A DNA stretch of 64,000 bases from a bacterium (lineage in GTDB: Bacteria; CAIWAD01). The stretch is from positions 62,001-126,000 of the forward strand of contig JAUIFJ010000002.1 in NCBI GenBank assembly GCA_030429345.1. Direction: 5' to 3'. The translations under genes were made by a program, and so were the position numbers. The notes beneath the pieces are model-generated. The model had not been told where the DNA came from, did no database searches, and was given only the letters and a program-made list of their open reading frames with translations. Positions 52,497-61,964 of the stretch are shown here, one piece after another; positions within the stretch are counted from its first letter, which is position 1, and each line of letters opens with the position of its first letter.

Positions 52497-54176
52497 ATGA
52501 GCACATCCGTCGCCCTCATCGGCATGGGCTACTGGGGCAAGAACCTGGCCCGCAACCTGCATCAGCTGGGTGCCCTGCACACGGTCTGCGAGGCAGACGC
52601 GTCCCGCCAGGCCGATGTCGAGGAGAAGTACCCCGGCGTCGCCTTCAGCGGCGACCTGGAGGCCGTCCTGGCCAACAAGGAGATCGGCGCGGTGGCCATC
52701 GCCACGCCCGCCGTGACACATTTCAGCCTGGTGAAGAAGGCCCTGCAGGCCGGCAAGGACGTCTTCGTCGAGAAGCCCCTGGCGGTCAGCGTCAAGGAAG
52801 GCGCCGAACTGGTCAAGCTGGCCGGCGAGCTGGGGCGCATCCTGTTTGTGGGTCACATTCTCCAGTATCACCCCGCCGTGCTCAAGCTCAAGGAGCTGAT
52901 CGACGGCGGCGCGCTGGGCAAGGTGCAGTACCTGTACTCCAATCGCCTGAATCACGGCAAGATCCGCACGGAGGAGAACATCCTCTGGAGTTTCGCGCCC
53001 CACGACATCAGCGTGATGCTCGGCCTGCTCGGCGAAGTGCCGGAGGCGGTCTCCTGCCAGGGCGGCGCCTACCTGAGCCCCGACGTGGCCGATGTCACCG
53101 TGAGCCAGTTCACCTTCCCCAGCGGCGTCAAGGGCCATATCTTCGTCAGCTGGCTGCACCCGATGAAGGAGCAGCGCCTGGTGGTCGTCGGTTCGGAGAA
53201 GATGGCCGTCTTCGACGACACGGCGACCGACAAGCTGGTGCTCTACCCGCACAAGGTGGAGTGGAAGGACCGCGTGCCGACGGCGATCAAGGCCGAAGCG
53301 GAAATCGTCGAGCTGCCCGCGGGCGAACCCCTGAAGGCCGAGTGCGCCCATTTCCTGGAGTGCTGCGAGTCCCGCCGCGCGCCGCGAACGGACGGCACCG
53401 AGGGCCTGAACGTGCTGCGCATCCTGGACGCCTGCCAGCGTTCGATGGACCAGCAGGGCGGCAACGTGGGACTGGAAAGCCCCGGGCACGCGGCCCAGGA
53501 GCGCGACTGGTTCTGCCATCCGACGGCGGTGGTCGACGAACCCAGCGACATTGGCGCCGGCACCAAGATCTGGCACTACAGCCACGTGATGCCCGGCGCG
53601 AAGATCGGCAAAAAGTGCGTCTTCGGGCAGAACGTGAACATCGACGGCGGCACCGTGATCGGAAACAATGTCAAGGTGCAGAACAATGTCTCGATCTACA
53701 CCGGCCTGGTGATCGAGGACGATGTCTTCCTTGGCCCCAGCTGTGTGCTGACCAACGTCACCAACCCGCGCAGCCAGGTCAACCGGCACAGCCTCTACGA
53801 GACGACGATCATCCGTCGCGGAGCGTCGGTGGGCGCCAACGCGACCATCGTCTGCGGCATCACCATGGGACGCTACTGCCTGATCGGTTCCGGCAGTGTC
53901 GTCACGAAGGACGTGCCGGACTACGCGATGATGGTCGGCGTCCCGGCGAAGAAGATCTGCTGGGTCAGCCGCCACGGCCTGCCGATGAAGGAGGCCGACG
54001 CCAACGGCGTATACACCTGCCCCGAGAGCGGGCTGCGCTACCAGGAGAACGCCGAAGGCCAGCTGCGCTGCCTGGACCTGGACGAGGAGGCCCCCCTGCC
54101 CGACCACCTGGCGAAGGGCGAGGAGTTCTACGACCAGATCGTGCACGGCAAGCGTCTCACGAACCAGGATTCCTAG
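52497..54176 (+). CDS. Fusion of Gfo/Idh/MocA dehydrogenase (WbpB-like) and WbpD-like N-acetyltransferase
   Basis: This protein has 559 residues. Residues ~1-330 are a sugar-nucleotide dehydrogenase (VALIGMGYWGKNLARNLHQL, AVAIATPAVTHF, VFVEKPLAV, SFAPHDISVMLGLLGEVPE). Residues ~340-510 are a left-handed beta-helix acetyltransferase (WHYSHVMPGAKIGKKCVFGQ, VNIDGGTVIGNNVKVQNNVS, FLGPSCVLTNVTNPRSQ, MGRYCLIGSGSVVTKDVPDY). In Pseudomonas-type pathways WbpB and WbpD act before and after WbpE to make UDP-2,3-diacetamido-glucuronate. A C-terminal ~50-residue tail carries YTCPESGLRYQENAEGQLRC. The WbpE-like gene follows 47 bases later. Confidence 0.92.
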   Translation: MSTSVALIGMGYWGKNLARNLHQLGALHTVCEADASRQADVEEKYPGVAFSGDLEAVLANKEIGAVAIATPAVTHFSLVKKALQAGKDVFVEKPLAVSVKEGAELVKLAGELGRILFVGHILQYHPAVLKLKELIDGGALGKVQYLYSNRLNHGKIRTEENILWSFAPHDISVMLGLLGEVPEAVSCQGGAYLSPDVADVTVSQFTFPSGVKGHIFVSWLHPMKEQRLVVVGSEKMAVFDDTATDKLVLYPHKVEWKDRVPTAIKAEAEIVELPAGEPLKAECAHFLECCESRRAPRTDGTEGLNVLRILDACQRSMDQQGGNVGLESPGHAAQERDWFCHPTAVVDEPSDIGAGTKIWHYSHVMPGAKIGKKCVFGQNVNIDGGTVIGNNVKVQNNVSIYTGLVIEDDVFLGPSCVLTNVTNPRSQVNRHSLYETTIIRRGASVGANATIVCGITMGRYCLIGSGSVVTKDVPDYAMMVGVPAKKICWVSRHGLPMKEADANGVYTCPESGLRYQENAEGQLRCLDLDEEAPLPDHLAKGEEFYDQIVHGKRLTNQDS

Positions 54177-54223
54177 ACAGACAACGATCGGCGAAGGCCG
54201 ACACACAAACGGGAGAACGAACC

Positions 54224-55387
54224 ATGGCAGTCCCGCTGCTTGACCTCAAGGCCCAGTACCGCACCATCAAGGAAGAGGTGGACGCGGCCGTGATCGACGT
54301 GCTCGAGAGCCAGTACTTCATCATGGGACCGAAAGTCCAGGCCCTGGAAGGCGAAATCGCCGCGTATACGAACACGCCCCACGCCGTCGGCGTCAGTTCC
54401 GGCACCGACGCCCTGCTGATCAGCCTGATGGCGGAAGGCATCGGCCCCGAGGACGAGGTGATCACCACGCCCTACTCCTTCTTCGCCACGGCAGGTTGTA
54501 TTACGCGCGTCTGCGCGAAGCCGGTCTTCGTCGACATCGACCCGGTGGACTTCAACATCGACCCGGCCAACATCCAGGCCGCGGTCACCGGCAAGACCAA
54601 GGCCGTGATCCCGATCCACCTCTACGGCCAGATGGCCGACATGGACGGGGTGATGGAGGCCGCGAAGGGCCACAACCTGAGCGTGATCGAGGACGGCGCC
54701 CAGGCCATCGGCTGCGAGTACAAGGGCAGGCGCGCCGGCTCGATCGGCGACTACGGCTGCTTCAGCTTCTTCCCCAGCAAGAACCTGGGCGGGGCGGGCG
54801 ACGGCGGCATCGTGACCGTCAGCGACGAGAAGCGCCACGAGACCCTGTCCATCATGCGCGTGCACGGCGGACGGCCCAAGTACTACCACCGCATGATCGG
54901 CGGCAACTTCCGCCTGGACGCCATCCAGGCGGCGATTCTCAGCGTCAAGCTGAAGAAACTCGACGCCTGGACCGATGCGCGCCAGAAGAACGCGGACCTC
55001 TACCGCGGCATGCTGCGTGATTCGGGCATCGTGGTCGAGGCCTCGGAGCTGGATCCGAAGACCCTGGACATGAAGGGCCGCAGCGGCGTGTCCCTGCCGA
55101 AGTCCTTCGACGACCGCCGGCACATCTACAACCAGTTCGTCCTGCGCACGGATCGCCGGGACGAGATGCGCGCCTTCCTCAAGGAGCGCGGCATCGGCAA
55201 CGAGGTGTATTACCCCGTGCCCTTCCACAAGCAGGACTGCTTCCAGTACCTGGGCTACCAGCCGGGCGACTTCCCGGTCAGCGAGATCGCGGCCGAGCAG
55301 ACCATTGCCGTGCCGATCTATCCCGAACTGACGGAAGCGCAGATCAAGGAAGTGGTCGAGGCGATCGTCGCCTTCCACAAGGGATGA
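54224..55387 (+). CDS. DegT/DnrJ/EryC1-family aminotransferase (WbpE-like)
   Basis: This 387-residue PLP enzyme has VPLLDLKAQYRTIKEEVDAA, GVSSGTDALLISLMAEGIGP, PYSFFATAGCITRVCAKPVF, VIEDGAQAIGCEYKG and the PLP lysine in CFSFFPSKNLGGAGDGG. The profile matches WbpE/WlbC-type 3-aminotransferases of the 2,3-diamino-uronic acid pathway, consistent with the WbpB-WbpD fusion upstream. ATG 54224 is chosen because the longer open frame upstream lies over the preceding gene. GGGAGA precedes it. A strong terminator-like hairpin follows. Confidence 0.93.
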   Translation: MAVPLLDLKAQYRTIKEEVDAAVIDVLESQYFIMGPKVQALEGEIAAYTNTPHAVGVSSGTDALLISLMAEGIGPEDEVITTPYSFFATAGCITRVCAKPVFVDIDPVDFNIDPANIQAAVTGKTKAVIPIHLYGQMADMDGVMEAAKGHNLSVIEDGAQAIGCEYKGRRAGSIGDYGCFSFFPSKNLGGAGDGGIVTVSDEKRHETLSIMRVHGGRPKYYHRMIGGNFRLDAIQAAILSVKLKKLDAWTDARQKNADLYRGMLRDSGIVVEASELDPKTLDMKGRSGVSLPKSFDDRRHIYNQFVLRTDRRDEMRAFLKERGIGNEVYYPVPFHKQDCFQYLGYQPGDFPVSEIAAEQTIAVPIYPELTEAQIKEVVEAIVAFHKG

Positions 55388-55406
55388 TCCCGTCCTGAGT
55401 TGTATC

Positions 55407-55450
55407 ACAGGTGCTCCCCGGCACGCCGGGGAGCGCCTGTGTCTTGTTTT
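55407..55450 (+). terminator. Terminator-like hairpin within the polysaccharide locus
   Basis: A ~15-bp stem (left arm from 55407, right arm to 55440, one G-T pair, core CTCCCCGG/CCGGGGAG) is followed by GTCTTGTTTTT. It lies between the WbpE-like gene and the next glycosyltransferase, so it may end or attenuate the upstream transcript. Confidence 0.82.
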
Positions 55451-55462
55451 TCAAGGTGCCCG

Positions 55463-56737
55463 ATGAGTCCTTCCGGTCCGCGCCTGCTGCTGCTGGCGCG
55501 CAGTTTCCCCCCTGTGGCCAACATCGCCACCCTGCGCATGTGCGGCATTGCCTGCCACATGCAGCGCCTGGGGTGGCAGGTGGACGTGGCTTGTCCCGAC
55601 CCGGCCCTGCTGCGCAGCCGTCCGGGCGAGGAGCGGCTGCGCGAGCTGCTGGCCGAAGGCGTGAAGACCGTGCACACGGGCTATGCCAGGCGCTGGCTGC
55701 TTCCGGGCATGTTTCGGCAGGGCGCCCTTGGGGGCACTCCCCTGGGCGGGGCGGGACGCAGGCTGGCGCGCATGCTGGACCTGGACGACGGCAGCGGCTG
55801 GATCGGCCCCCTGCAGAAGGCCTTTGCCGACAAGGGGCCGGGGAGCTACGATGTCGTGCTGGCCAGCGGGTCGCCCTACGGGGCCTTCGTCGCCGCCGGG
55901 AAGCTGGCGCGACGCTTCGGCTGTCCCTTCGTGCTCGACTACCGGGACCCCTGGACCCTGCGCGATTTCCGCGACGTGCCGGTGCGGCCCTGGACGCGCG
56001 CCCTGGAGCAGCGGCTGTGCGACAGGGCTGCCGCCGTGATCCATGTATCGCCCATGCTGATCCCTCCGCATGTGGAAGCTTTCGGCGGCAGGGAGAAGCA
56101 GCACACGCTGACCAACGGCTACGAGCCGGAAGTGCTCGACCGCGTGCCGGCGGCGGACTTCGACCACCCGGCCATCGTCTACGCCGGGCGCTTCTATCCG
56201 CCGCACCGCGTGATCGATCCGGTGCTGGCCGCCATCGGAAGACTGAAGCAGTCCGACCCGGAAGCCTGGCGGAACCTGAGATTCCACTACTACGGCGCGG
56301 ACGGCGCCACGGTGGCGCGCGCCGCCGGCGAGCAGGGACTGCAGGACTGCCTGGTGGATCACGGACGCGTCCCCCAGGAAGAGGCCTGGTCCGCCCTGCG
56401 CGGGGCCGCCGCGGCGGTCACCGTGACCTCCGTCGCGGGGAGTGTGTCACAGGGCGTGCTCGGCAACCTGCCGGGCAAGCTTTTCGAGATGATCGGGCTG
56501 GGCTGCGCCACCCTGCTGGTCAGCCCGGAAGGGAGCCAGGCGCGCAGGATCCTGGCCGAGACCCGCGGCGGCGAGAGCGCGGCGGGCGATGATCCCCAGG
56601 CCCTGGACGACGCCCTGCGGAAGCTCCTGCAGGGAAAGCGGGATACCGGCCCCCGCAACACGAACTACGCCTGGCCCACCCTGGCCCGACGGCTGGACGG
56701 GATCCTGCGACCGCTGGTCGGAAAGGGCTCCCAGTGA
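55463..56737 (+). CDS. Family GT4-type glycosyltransferase
   Basis: This 424-residue GT-B enzyme has an N-terminal LLLLARSFPPVANIATLRMC domain with VVLASGSPYGAFVAAGKLAR and FVLDYRDPWTLRDF, then LTNGYEP at the hinge, IVYAGRFYPPHRVIDPVLAA and a donor domain with NLPGKLFEMIGLGCATLLVS. The sugar and linkage are unknown. ATG 55463 has AAGGTG seven bases upstream. Its stop overlaps the flippase GTG start. Confidence 0.88.
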   Translation: MSPSGPRLLLLARSFPPVANIATLRMCGIACHMQRLGWQVDVACPDPALLRSRPGEERLRELLAEGVKTVHTGYARRWLLPGMFRQGALGGTPLGGAGRRLARMLDLDDGSGWIGPLQKAFADKGPGSYDVVLASGSPYGAFVAAGKLARRFGCPFVLDYRDPWTLRDFRDVPVRPWTRALEQRLCDRAAAVIHVSPMLIPPHVEAFGGREKQHTLTNGYEPEVLDRVPAADFDHPAIVYAGRFYPPHRVIDPVLAAIGRLKQSDPEAWRNLRFHYYGADGATVARAAGEQGLQDCLVDHGRVPQEEAWSALRGAAAAVTVTSVAGSVSQGVLGNLPGKLFEMIGLGCATLLVSPEGSQARRILAETRGGESAAGDDPQALDDALRKLLQGKRDTGPRNTNYAWPTLARRLDGILRPLVGKGSQ

Positions 56738-57987
56738 TCCAGGCCCTTCGCAAGCGTCTCAGCGGACACGGCACCTTCGTGCGCTTCGGCTTCGCCTCCA
56801 CGCTTCTCGGCGTGGTCGGCATGCTCTGCGGCATCGTCATTATCCGCTGGATGCCGCCGGAAGAGCTGGGCCTGTGGCAATCCGTACTCATCGTGCAGAC
56901 CTACGCCCTGATTCTCCAGGCCGGCATCATCACCGGACTGAGCCGCGAACTGCCCTTCTTCCAGGGCCGCCAGGAAGGGGAGAAGGCCGAAGCCCTGGCC
57001 GCCAGCGCGCAGAGCGTGGCCCTGCTGGGCGCGGGCGTGCTGGTGCTGGCCGGCGTCTTCACACCGCTCCTGGTGGAGGAGTTCCAGGTACGCATGACCC
57101 TGCTGGTCGTCTTCTGCAGCAGCGGCCTGACCCTCTACCAGAACTACCTGGGAACCACCTTCCGCGCCAACCGGGCCTTCGAGCACCTGGCGCGCATCCA
57201 GCTTGCCGACATGGTCGTGCAGCTGGCCACCTTGCCGCTGGTCTACCTCTACGGCTACTGGGGCCTGGTCGTTCGATTCGTGATCCTGGTGCTCATCTCG
57301 ACCATCCTGCGCCATTTCTTCCGGCCGATGAAGGTGCCCTTGCGTCTGCGCAAGTCGGACCTGCTGCACCTCTTCAAAGTGGGCGCGCCCATGTTCGGCT
57401 TCGGCTACCTGCTGCAGACCGTGGACACTTTTCCTCGGCTGCTGCTGCTGACGAGCGGGGATGCGGGCGTGCTGCTGGTCGGCCTCTTCGCCCCCGCCTC
57501 GGCGATCTTCGGCCTGATGCGCATCCTGCCGCGCTCGATCGGTTCCTATGTCTTTCCCCAGATGAATTACAAGCTCGGCGCGACACAGGACGCCAGCCGT
57601 CTCTGGCCGATCGCCTGGAAGGCCTCGGTCTACTTCCTGCTGGCGGCGGTGCCCTTCGTGCTCATCGGCATGCTGGTCTTCCCCTGGCTGATCCGCAGCT
57701 TCTTCGCCAACTACGTGGAGGCGATTCCCGCCGTCGGCTGGGCGCTGGTCGCCGGAGCCTTCATGGGAACGCGGGTCGCGATCAACGTGCTGTATACGCT
57801 GAAGGCCTACGGCTGGCTCAGCGTATACACGGCTCTCAACCTGGGCAGCGCCTGGCTGGTTCCGACCCTGCTCCTGCCGCAGATGCCTCCGCTGGTCGCC
57901 GTCACCATGGGCTTCGCCCTTTCGCGCATGGGGATGTTCGTTATCGGCCTCTTCTGCATTCGCCGGGCCACGGGGGTGAGAGCATGA
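56734..57987 (+). CDS. Polysaccharide flippase (Wzx/MATE-like)
   Basis: This 417-residue integral membrane protein has about 12 helices, beginning with basic QALRKRLSGHGTFVRFGFAS followed by TLLGVVGMLCGIVIIRWMPP and later PMFGFGYLLQTVDTFPRLLL, the typical repeat structure of O-antigen flippases of the MOP superfamily. It should move the undecaprenyl-linked repeat unit across the inner membrane. The GTG start overlaps the upstream stop, and its stop overlaps the next ATG. Confidence 0.9.
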   Translation: MIQALRKRLSGHGTFVRFGFASTLLGVVGMLCGIVIIRWMPPEELGLWQSVLIVQTYALILQAGIITGLSRELPFFQGRQEGEKAEALAASAQSVALLGAGVLVLAGVFTPLLVEEFQVRMTLLVVFCSSGLTLYQNYLGTTFRANRAFEHLARIQLADMVVQLATLPLVYLYGYWGLVVRFVILVLISTILRHFFRPMKVPLRLRKSDLLHLFKVGAPMFGFGYLLQTVDTFPRLLLLTSGDAGVLLVGLFAPASAIFGLMRILPRSIGSYVFPQMNYKLGATQDASRLWPIAWKASVYFLLAAVPFVLIGMLVFPWLIRSFFANYVEAIPAVGWALVAGAFMGTRVAINVLYTLKAYGWLSVYTALNLGSAWLVPTLLLPQMPPLVAVTMGFALSRMGMFVIGLFCIRRATGVRA

Positions 57988-59153
57988 AGCTGCTGCTTGC
58001 CTCGACCGCCGAATGGCGCTCACGCCTGGAGTGGCTGGCCGTCGAACTGGCCCGGCAGGCGGGCTCGAGCCTGCGCCCTGTCTGGAGCGAGGCCGCCAGC
58101 GCCGAGCTGCGCCTGGGCGAGCGTCGCATGGAACACGCCGAGCTGGAAGGGCTCTGGAGGCGCCTCAGCCTGGAAGCGGAGCAGGACGGACCGCTGGACG
58201 GCTTCGGGCGCTTCGACGAGCGGCACGCGCCGCAGGATCTCGACCGGCCCTGGATCACGGAAAGGGCGCGCGAGTTCTTCGGGGAGGCGGCGGGAACACC
58301 GGAGTTCCATGTTTTCTTCACGCATGACGTGGACCGCACGACCGGCCTGGAAGCGACCTCGCTGGTCAAGGCCGCGCTGCAGACCCTGGCCCGCCGCGGC
58401 AGCAACTGGTTGAGCCTGGGCGCGGCCCTGGATCACGGACGGATGAACCGCCGGCTGCGCGAGCTGCTGGAGCTGGAATCCGCGGAAGGGGTGCGCGGAA
58501 TCTACTTCATGATTTCCGGACCGGCGGGCCTGGGGCGCTACGACAGCCGCACGGACATCCGCTGGCGGAGCGCCCTGCGCGCGGCGCGGATGATCCGCGA
58601 ACACGGCGGCGTGATCGGTCTGCATGGCAGCTTCCATGTGCGCGAAGAGCGGGGCTATGCGCAGGAGGCGCGGCGCATCCGCCAGGCGACTGGCGAGGCG
58701 GTGCTGCTGCAGCGCAACCACTACCTTCGGCTGGACACGCGGCGTTTCTGCGGCCAGCTGGAGGACGCCGGCATCCGGCTGGACTGCAGCCTGGGCTTCA
58801 CGCGGCGCATGGGCTACCGGACCGGTGTCAGCGGCCTGTGGCGGCCCTGGAACCTGGAGCAGGAGCGGCCGGCGGCGATTGCCGCCCTGCCGCTTGTATA
58901 CATGGAAGCGCCGGGGCAGCAGAAGGACCCGGAACCGGTCCTGCGGGAGCTGGAGCAGGTCCTGCGGCCCGCGGCCCAGGCCGGAGGCGCGCTGACCCTA
59001 TTGGTGCATCCGGAAGTCTTCGCCGTCGACCGGCGCTGGTACGACATGTATCGCGAACTGATCCGCCTCTGCCGCGGGCTGGGCGCGCGCCTGGACACGG
59101 ATCCGCTCGAATTCCTGAATAAAAAGCTGGAGGAACCGGGACATGGCGGCTGA
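57984..59153 (+). CDS. Polysaccharide-deacetylase-like protein
   Basis: This 389-residue protein has an N-terminal ~100-residue domain (AEWRSRLEWLAVELARQAGS) followed by a deacetylase-like barrel with FFTHDVDRTTG (HD metal motif), GVRGIYFMISGP, GVIGLHGSFHVREE (HxSxH-like metal site), RNHYLRLD and a C-terminal LTLLVHPEVFAVDRRWYDMY. It resembles the DUF7033-plus-deacetylase proteins of capsule loci. Likely removes N-acetyl groups from the glycan made here. Overlaps both neighbours. Confidence 0.82.
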   Translation: MKLLLASTAEWRSRLEWLAVELARQAGSSLRPVWSEAASAELRLGERRMEHAELEGLWRRLSLEAEQDGPLDGFGRFDERHAPQDLDRPWITERAREFFGEAAGTPEFHVFFTHDVDRTTGLEATSLVKAALQTLARRGSNWLSLGAALDHGRMNRRLRELLELESAEGVRGIYFMISGPAGLGRYDSRTDIRWRSALRAARMIREHGGVIGLHGSFHVREERGYAQEARRIRQATGEAVLLQRNHYLRLDTRRFCGQLEDAGIRLDCSLGFTRRMGYRTGVSGLWRPWNLEQERPAAIAALPLVYMEAPGQQKDPEPVLRELEQVLRPAAQAGGALTLLVHPEVFAVDRRWYDMYRELIRLCRGLGARLDTDPLEFLNKKLEEPGHGG

Positions 59154-60144
59154 GCATCGCATTCTGCCCCGCGAGGACTGGGCCCTTTGGCAGGCCTTTG
59201 TCGAGGAGCATCCGGAGGGCAGCGTGTTCCACCAGTGCCGCTGGCTGGAGCGCGTCGGCGAGAAGCTGCGGATCGACGTCCTGGAGGACAAGGGGCGGAT
59301 CCTGGCCGGCGTGGCCACGGTCGAGCGGCGCAAGTTCGGCGTAGGCGGCTGTCATGTGCCGCCCTACACGCCGCGCTACGGACCGCTGATCCGGCCGAGC
59401 GCGAAGAACCAGCGCGGCTCGTCGAGGACAGAGGAGCAGGGCCTGCTGGCCGCCCTGCTCGACGCCCTGCCCGCCTGGCCGCACACGGACTTCATCCTGG
59501 CGCCGGGGCACCATGACCCCCTGCCCTTCCACTGGAGGGGCTGGCAGCCTTCCCTGGTGATCACGCACCAGATCGGGGGCAGCGAGGAGGAGTATACGGG
59601 GAACATCGTCAAGCGCAAGGCGGCCTACCTGCGCAAGCTGCGACGCCAGGTCGACGAGGGCAGGCTGGCGGTCGAGATGAATCACGACGCGGATCCCGTG
59701 CTCGGGCTGTGGGAAGAGACGGCGGAGCACAAGGACTTCGGCCACAACGACGCCATCCTGCGGAACCTCTTCAGCGATCCCACGGAGGATTTCTGGACCT
59801 GTGTCACGGTCCGGGACCAGAAGGGCGAGCTGCTCGGCGCCTCGCTGCTGGCCTACGACAGCCGTCGTGCCTACAACCTGGTCAACGGGGTCCGGCGCGA
59901 CCTGGAGGGCGACCTGCGCCAGGTGAACATGCTGCTGATGGACGCCGGCATCCGCTGGTGCCTGGAAAGCGGCCGGATCTTCGATTTCGAAGGCTCGATG
60001 CTGCCCGGCGTGGAGGACTTCTACCGGATCATGGGCGGGGAACAGGTGGGCTGTTATCGCTGGATGCGGTCGCGCTCGCCGAAGTACTTCCTGCTGCGAA
60101 GCCTGCAGCGCTGGCGACGCGAACGCAAGGGGAGCCTGGGCTGA
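59143..60144 (+). CDS. FemAB-like GNAT acyltransferase
   Basis: This 333-residue GNAT-fold protein has the FemAB-like layout: GSVFHQCRWLERVGEKLRID, GGCHVPPYTPRYGPLIRP, NIVKRKAAYLRKLRRQV, GASLLAYDSRRAYNLVNGVR and IRWCLESGRIFDFEGSMLPG. The family transfers aminoacyl or similar groups to peptidoglycan or polysaccharide. It is separate from, but of the same kind as, the FemAB half of the 49544 fusion. Its start overlaps the deacetylase end by 11 bases, and its stop shares a base with the next ATG. Confidence 0.85.
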   Translation: MAAEHRILPREDWALWQAFVEEHPEGSVFHQCRWLERVGEKLRIDVLEDKGRILAGVATVERRKFGVGGCHVPPYTPRYGPLIRPSAKNQRGSSRTEEQGLLAALLDALPAWPHTDFILAPGHHDPLPFHWRGWQPSLVITHQIGGSEEEYTGNIVKRKAAYLRKLRRQVDEGRLAVEMNHDADPVLGLWEETAEHKDFGHNDAILRNLFSDPTEDFWTCVTVRDQKGELLGASLLAYDSRRAYNLVNGVRRDLEGDLRQVNMLLMDAGIRWCLESGRIFDFEGSMLPGVEDFYRIMGGEQVGCYRWMRSRSPKYFLLRSLQRWRRERKGSLG

Positions 60145-61964
60145 TGGGCGCTTTCCTTCTCAGCCCTGCCGGAAATGCGCCCGCCCGCGGGGTGCTGGAC
60201 GAGGCCTTCCGCCTGCGCGGATTCGCAGCGCCGGAGGAGTTTCCCCTGGGGCGCGCCGTGCTCCATCTTTCGCCCAAGACCGGCCTGGCGCTTCCGAATG
60301 TGATCCGTCGCCCGGTCGGCGGCGGCAGAGAGGCCGTGCTGGCCACCCTGGGAAGCCCCGTATACAAGGGCCTGGGCTGGCGGCAGGGGCAGGAGGCCCT
60401 GCTGGAGGACCTGCTCGAGGACCGGCTGGATCCGGACCGGATGGCCGGCGCCTCCTGCCTGGTCTTTTATGATCCGCGAAAAGGGGACCGGCCCCGGCTC
60501 CACGGCGATCCCTCCGGACTGTATCACCTCTTCCAGGACGAGCGCAGCGGGCGCATCGGCAGTTCGCAGCTGATCCAGCTGCAGAGCGCCGTCCATCCCT
60601 TCGCCCTGGATCACGCCGCCCTGCTGGACCTGCTGCTGGCCGGCTACCTGGTCGCGCCGCGCACGCTCTTCCGGGGCCTGCGCCTGGTGACCTCCGCCGC
60701 GCCGCCGCTGCCTGCCGACTGGTTCGACTGGCAGGGCCTGCTGGCGCCGATCACGCCGCCGGAGATTCCGGGCGGATTTGGCGAGCACCTGGAACACCAG
60801 ATCCAGGTCCTGCGGGCGCACCTGCAGCTCTGCAAGGGCCTCTTCGCCGAGCAGGGCGTGGACATGGGTCTTTCCGGCGGCTATGACAGCCGCCTGCTGG
60901 TGCTGCTTGCCCGCGAACTGGAGATGCCCTTCAGCACGCATACGCATGTCAAGGAGAAGGATGACCGCGACCGCATGATCGCGCGAAGGATCAGCGCCGC
61001 CCTCGGGCTGCCCCTGCGCGAGGAAGCGACCCGGCCGCCCTCGGCCATGGATGCCGCCGAGCAGGAAGAGGTGCTGCAGGCCTCCTTCGGCTTCTACGAC
61101 GGCCACGTGGTCGAGATGATGGACCTGATGAAGCGCGAGTATACGGAGGGCTACCGCCGCGCCGTGCTCGACGGCAAGGGCGTCAACCTGAGCGGCGTCG
61201 GCGGCGAGATCTACCGCAACTACAACTATACCCGCCCCGCGGGCCGCATGGCGGTGCGGGACTGGGTCGGCTACTATGTGATCAACTACCGCAACCTGGC
61301 CTGCCTGCAGGACCCCGCGGTCCGAGAGGCGGCCGTGTCACGGCTGGCCCGCTCGATTCTCGGCGCCATGGAACGGCCCGTCGACGAGCCGGTCGACTTC
61401 CTGCAGGCCCGTCGCTACTATGGCGAGATCTGGCTTTCCAACTGGCATGGCACACGGAACTCCGTGGAAAGCTCCTGCTGCGTATACCAGGCGCCCTTCG
61501 CCGACCGGCGCGTGGTACGGGAAGCCCTGGGCTCGACGTCGCGGATCGGCGTGCATGGAGCCTTCGAGGCGGGCATGATCGCGCGGCTGAATCCGGAACT
61601 GGCCGCGCTGCCCTCCAACTACGGGTTTCCTTTCACGCGGATTCCGGCGAAACACCGCCTGGGAGCCGCCCTGCGCGCCTGGTTGCCCAATTCGCTCAAG
61701 CTTGCCCTGGGACGCCGGAGAATGGCTTCCCTGGCCCCCGACCGGGGACACGCGGACGCACTCTGCAGGCGACACCCGGTCCTGGCGCGCTCGCTTCAGC
61801 GCATCGAGTCCCTGGGGTTGCCGCTGGACTGGGACCGCCTGCTGGCGGCGCCGGGTTCAAGGATCTTCGCCTTCTCGCTGGGCTACATGCTCGAGCGGCT
61901 CGAAGGTTGTGTCACGACATCGACAGCGGGTCCGGAGGACCTGCTGCGGGAGGAGGCCCGATGA
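60144..61964 (+). CDS. Asparagine-synthase-like amidotransferase lacking the N-terminal cysteine
   Basis: This 606-residue enzyme has an AsnB-type synthetase domain with the PP-loop in DMGLSGGYDSRLLVLLAREL (SGGYDS) and THVKEKDDRDRMIARRISAA. The N-terminal region has the glutaminase-domain outline but begins MGAFLLSP, not MCG, so there is no Cys2 nucleophile and it may use free ammonia or another nucleophile. In a uronic-acid pathway this family can make uronamides, as WbpS does. It sits between FemAB- and ATP-grasp-like genes, with overlapping or adjoining ends. Confidence 0.85.
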   Translation: MGAFLLSPAGNAPARGVLDEAFRLRGFAAPEEFPLGRAVLHLSPKTGLALPNVIRRPVGGGREAVLATLGSPVYKGLGWRQGQEALLEDLLEDRLDPDRMAGASCLVFYDPRKGDRPRLHGDPSGLYHLFQDERSGRIGSSQLIQLQSAVHPFALDHAALLDLLLAGYLVAPRTLFRGLRLVTSAAPPLPADWFDWQGLLAPITPPEIPGGFGEHLEHQIQVLRAHLQLCKGLFAEQGVDMGLSGGYDSRLLVLLARELEMPFSTHTHVKEKDDRDRMIARRISAALGLPLREEATRPPSAMDAAEQEEVLQASFGFYDGHVVEMMDLMKREYTEGYRRAVLDGKGVNLSGVGGEIYRNYNYTRPAGRMAVRDWVGYYVINYRNLACLQDPAVREAAVSRLARSILGAMERPVDEPVDFLQARRYYGEIWLSNWHGTRNSVESSCCVYQAPFADRRVVREALGSTSRIGVHGAFEAGMIARLNPELAALPSNYGFPFTRIPAKHRLGAALRAWLPNSLKLALGRRRMASLAPDRGHADALCRRHPVLARSLQRIESLGLPLDWDRLLAAPGSRIFAFSLGYMLERLEGCVTTSTAGPEDLLREEAR

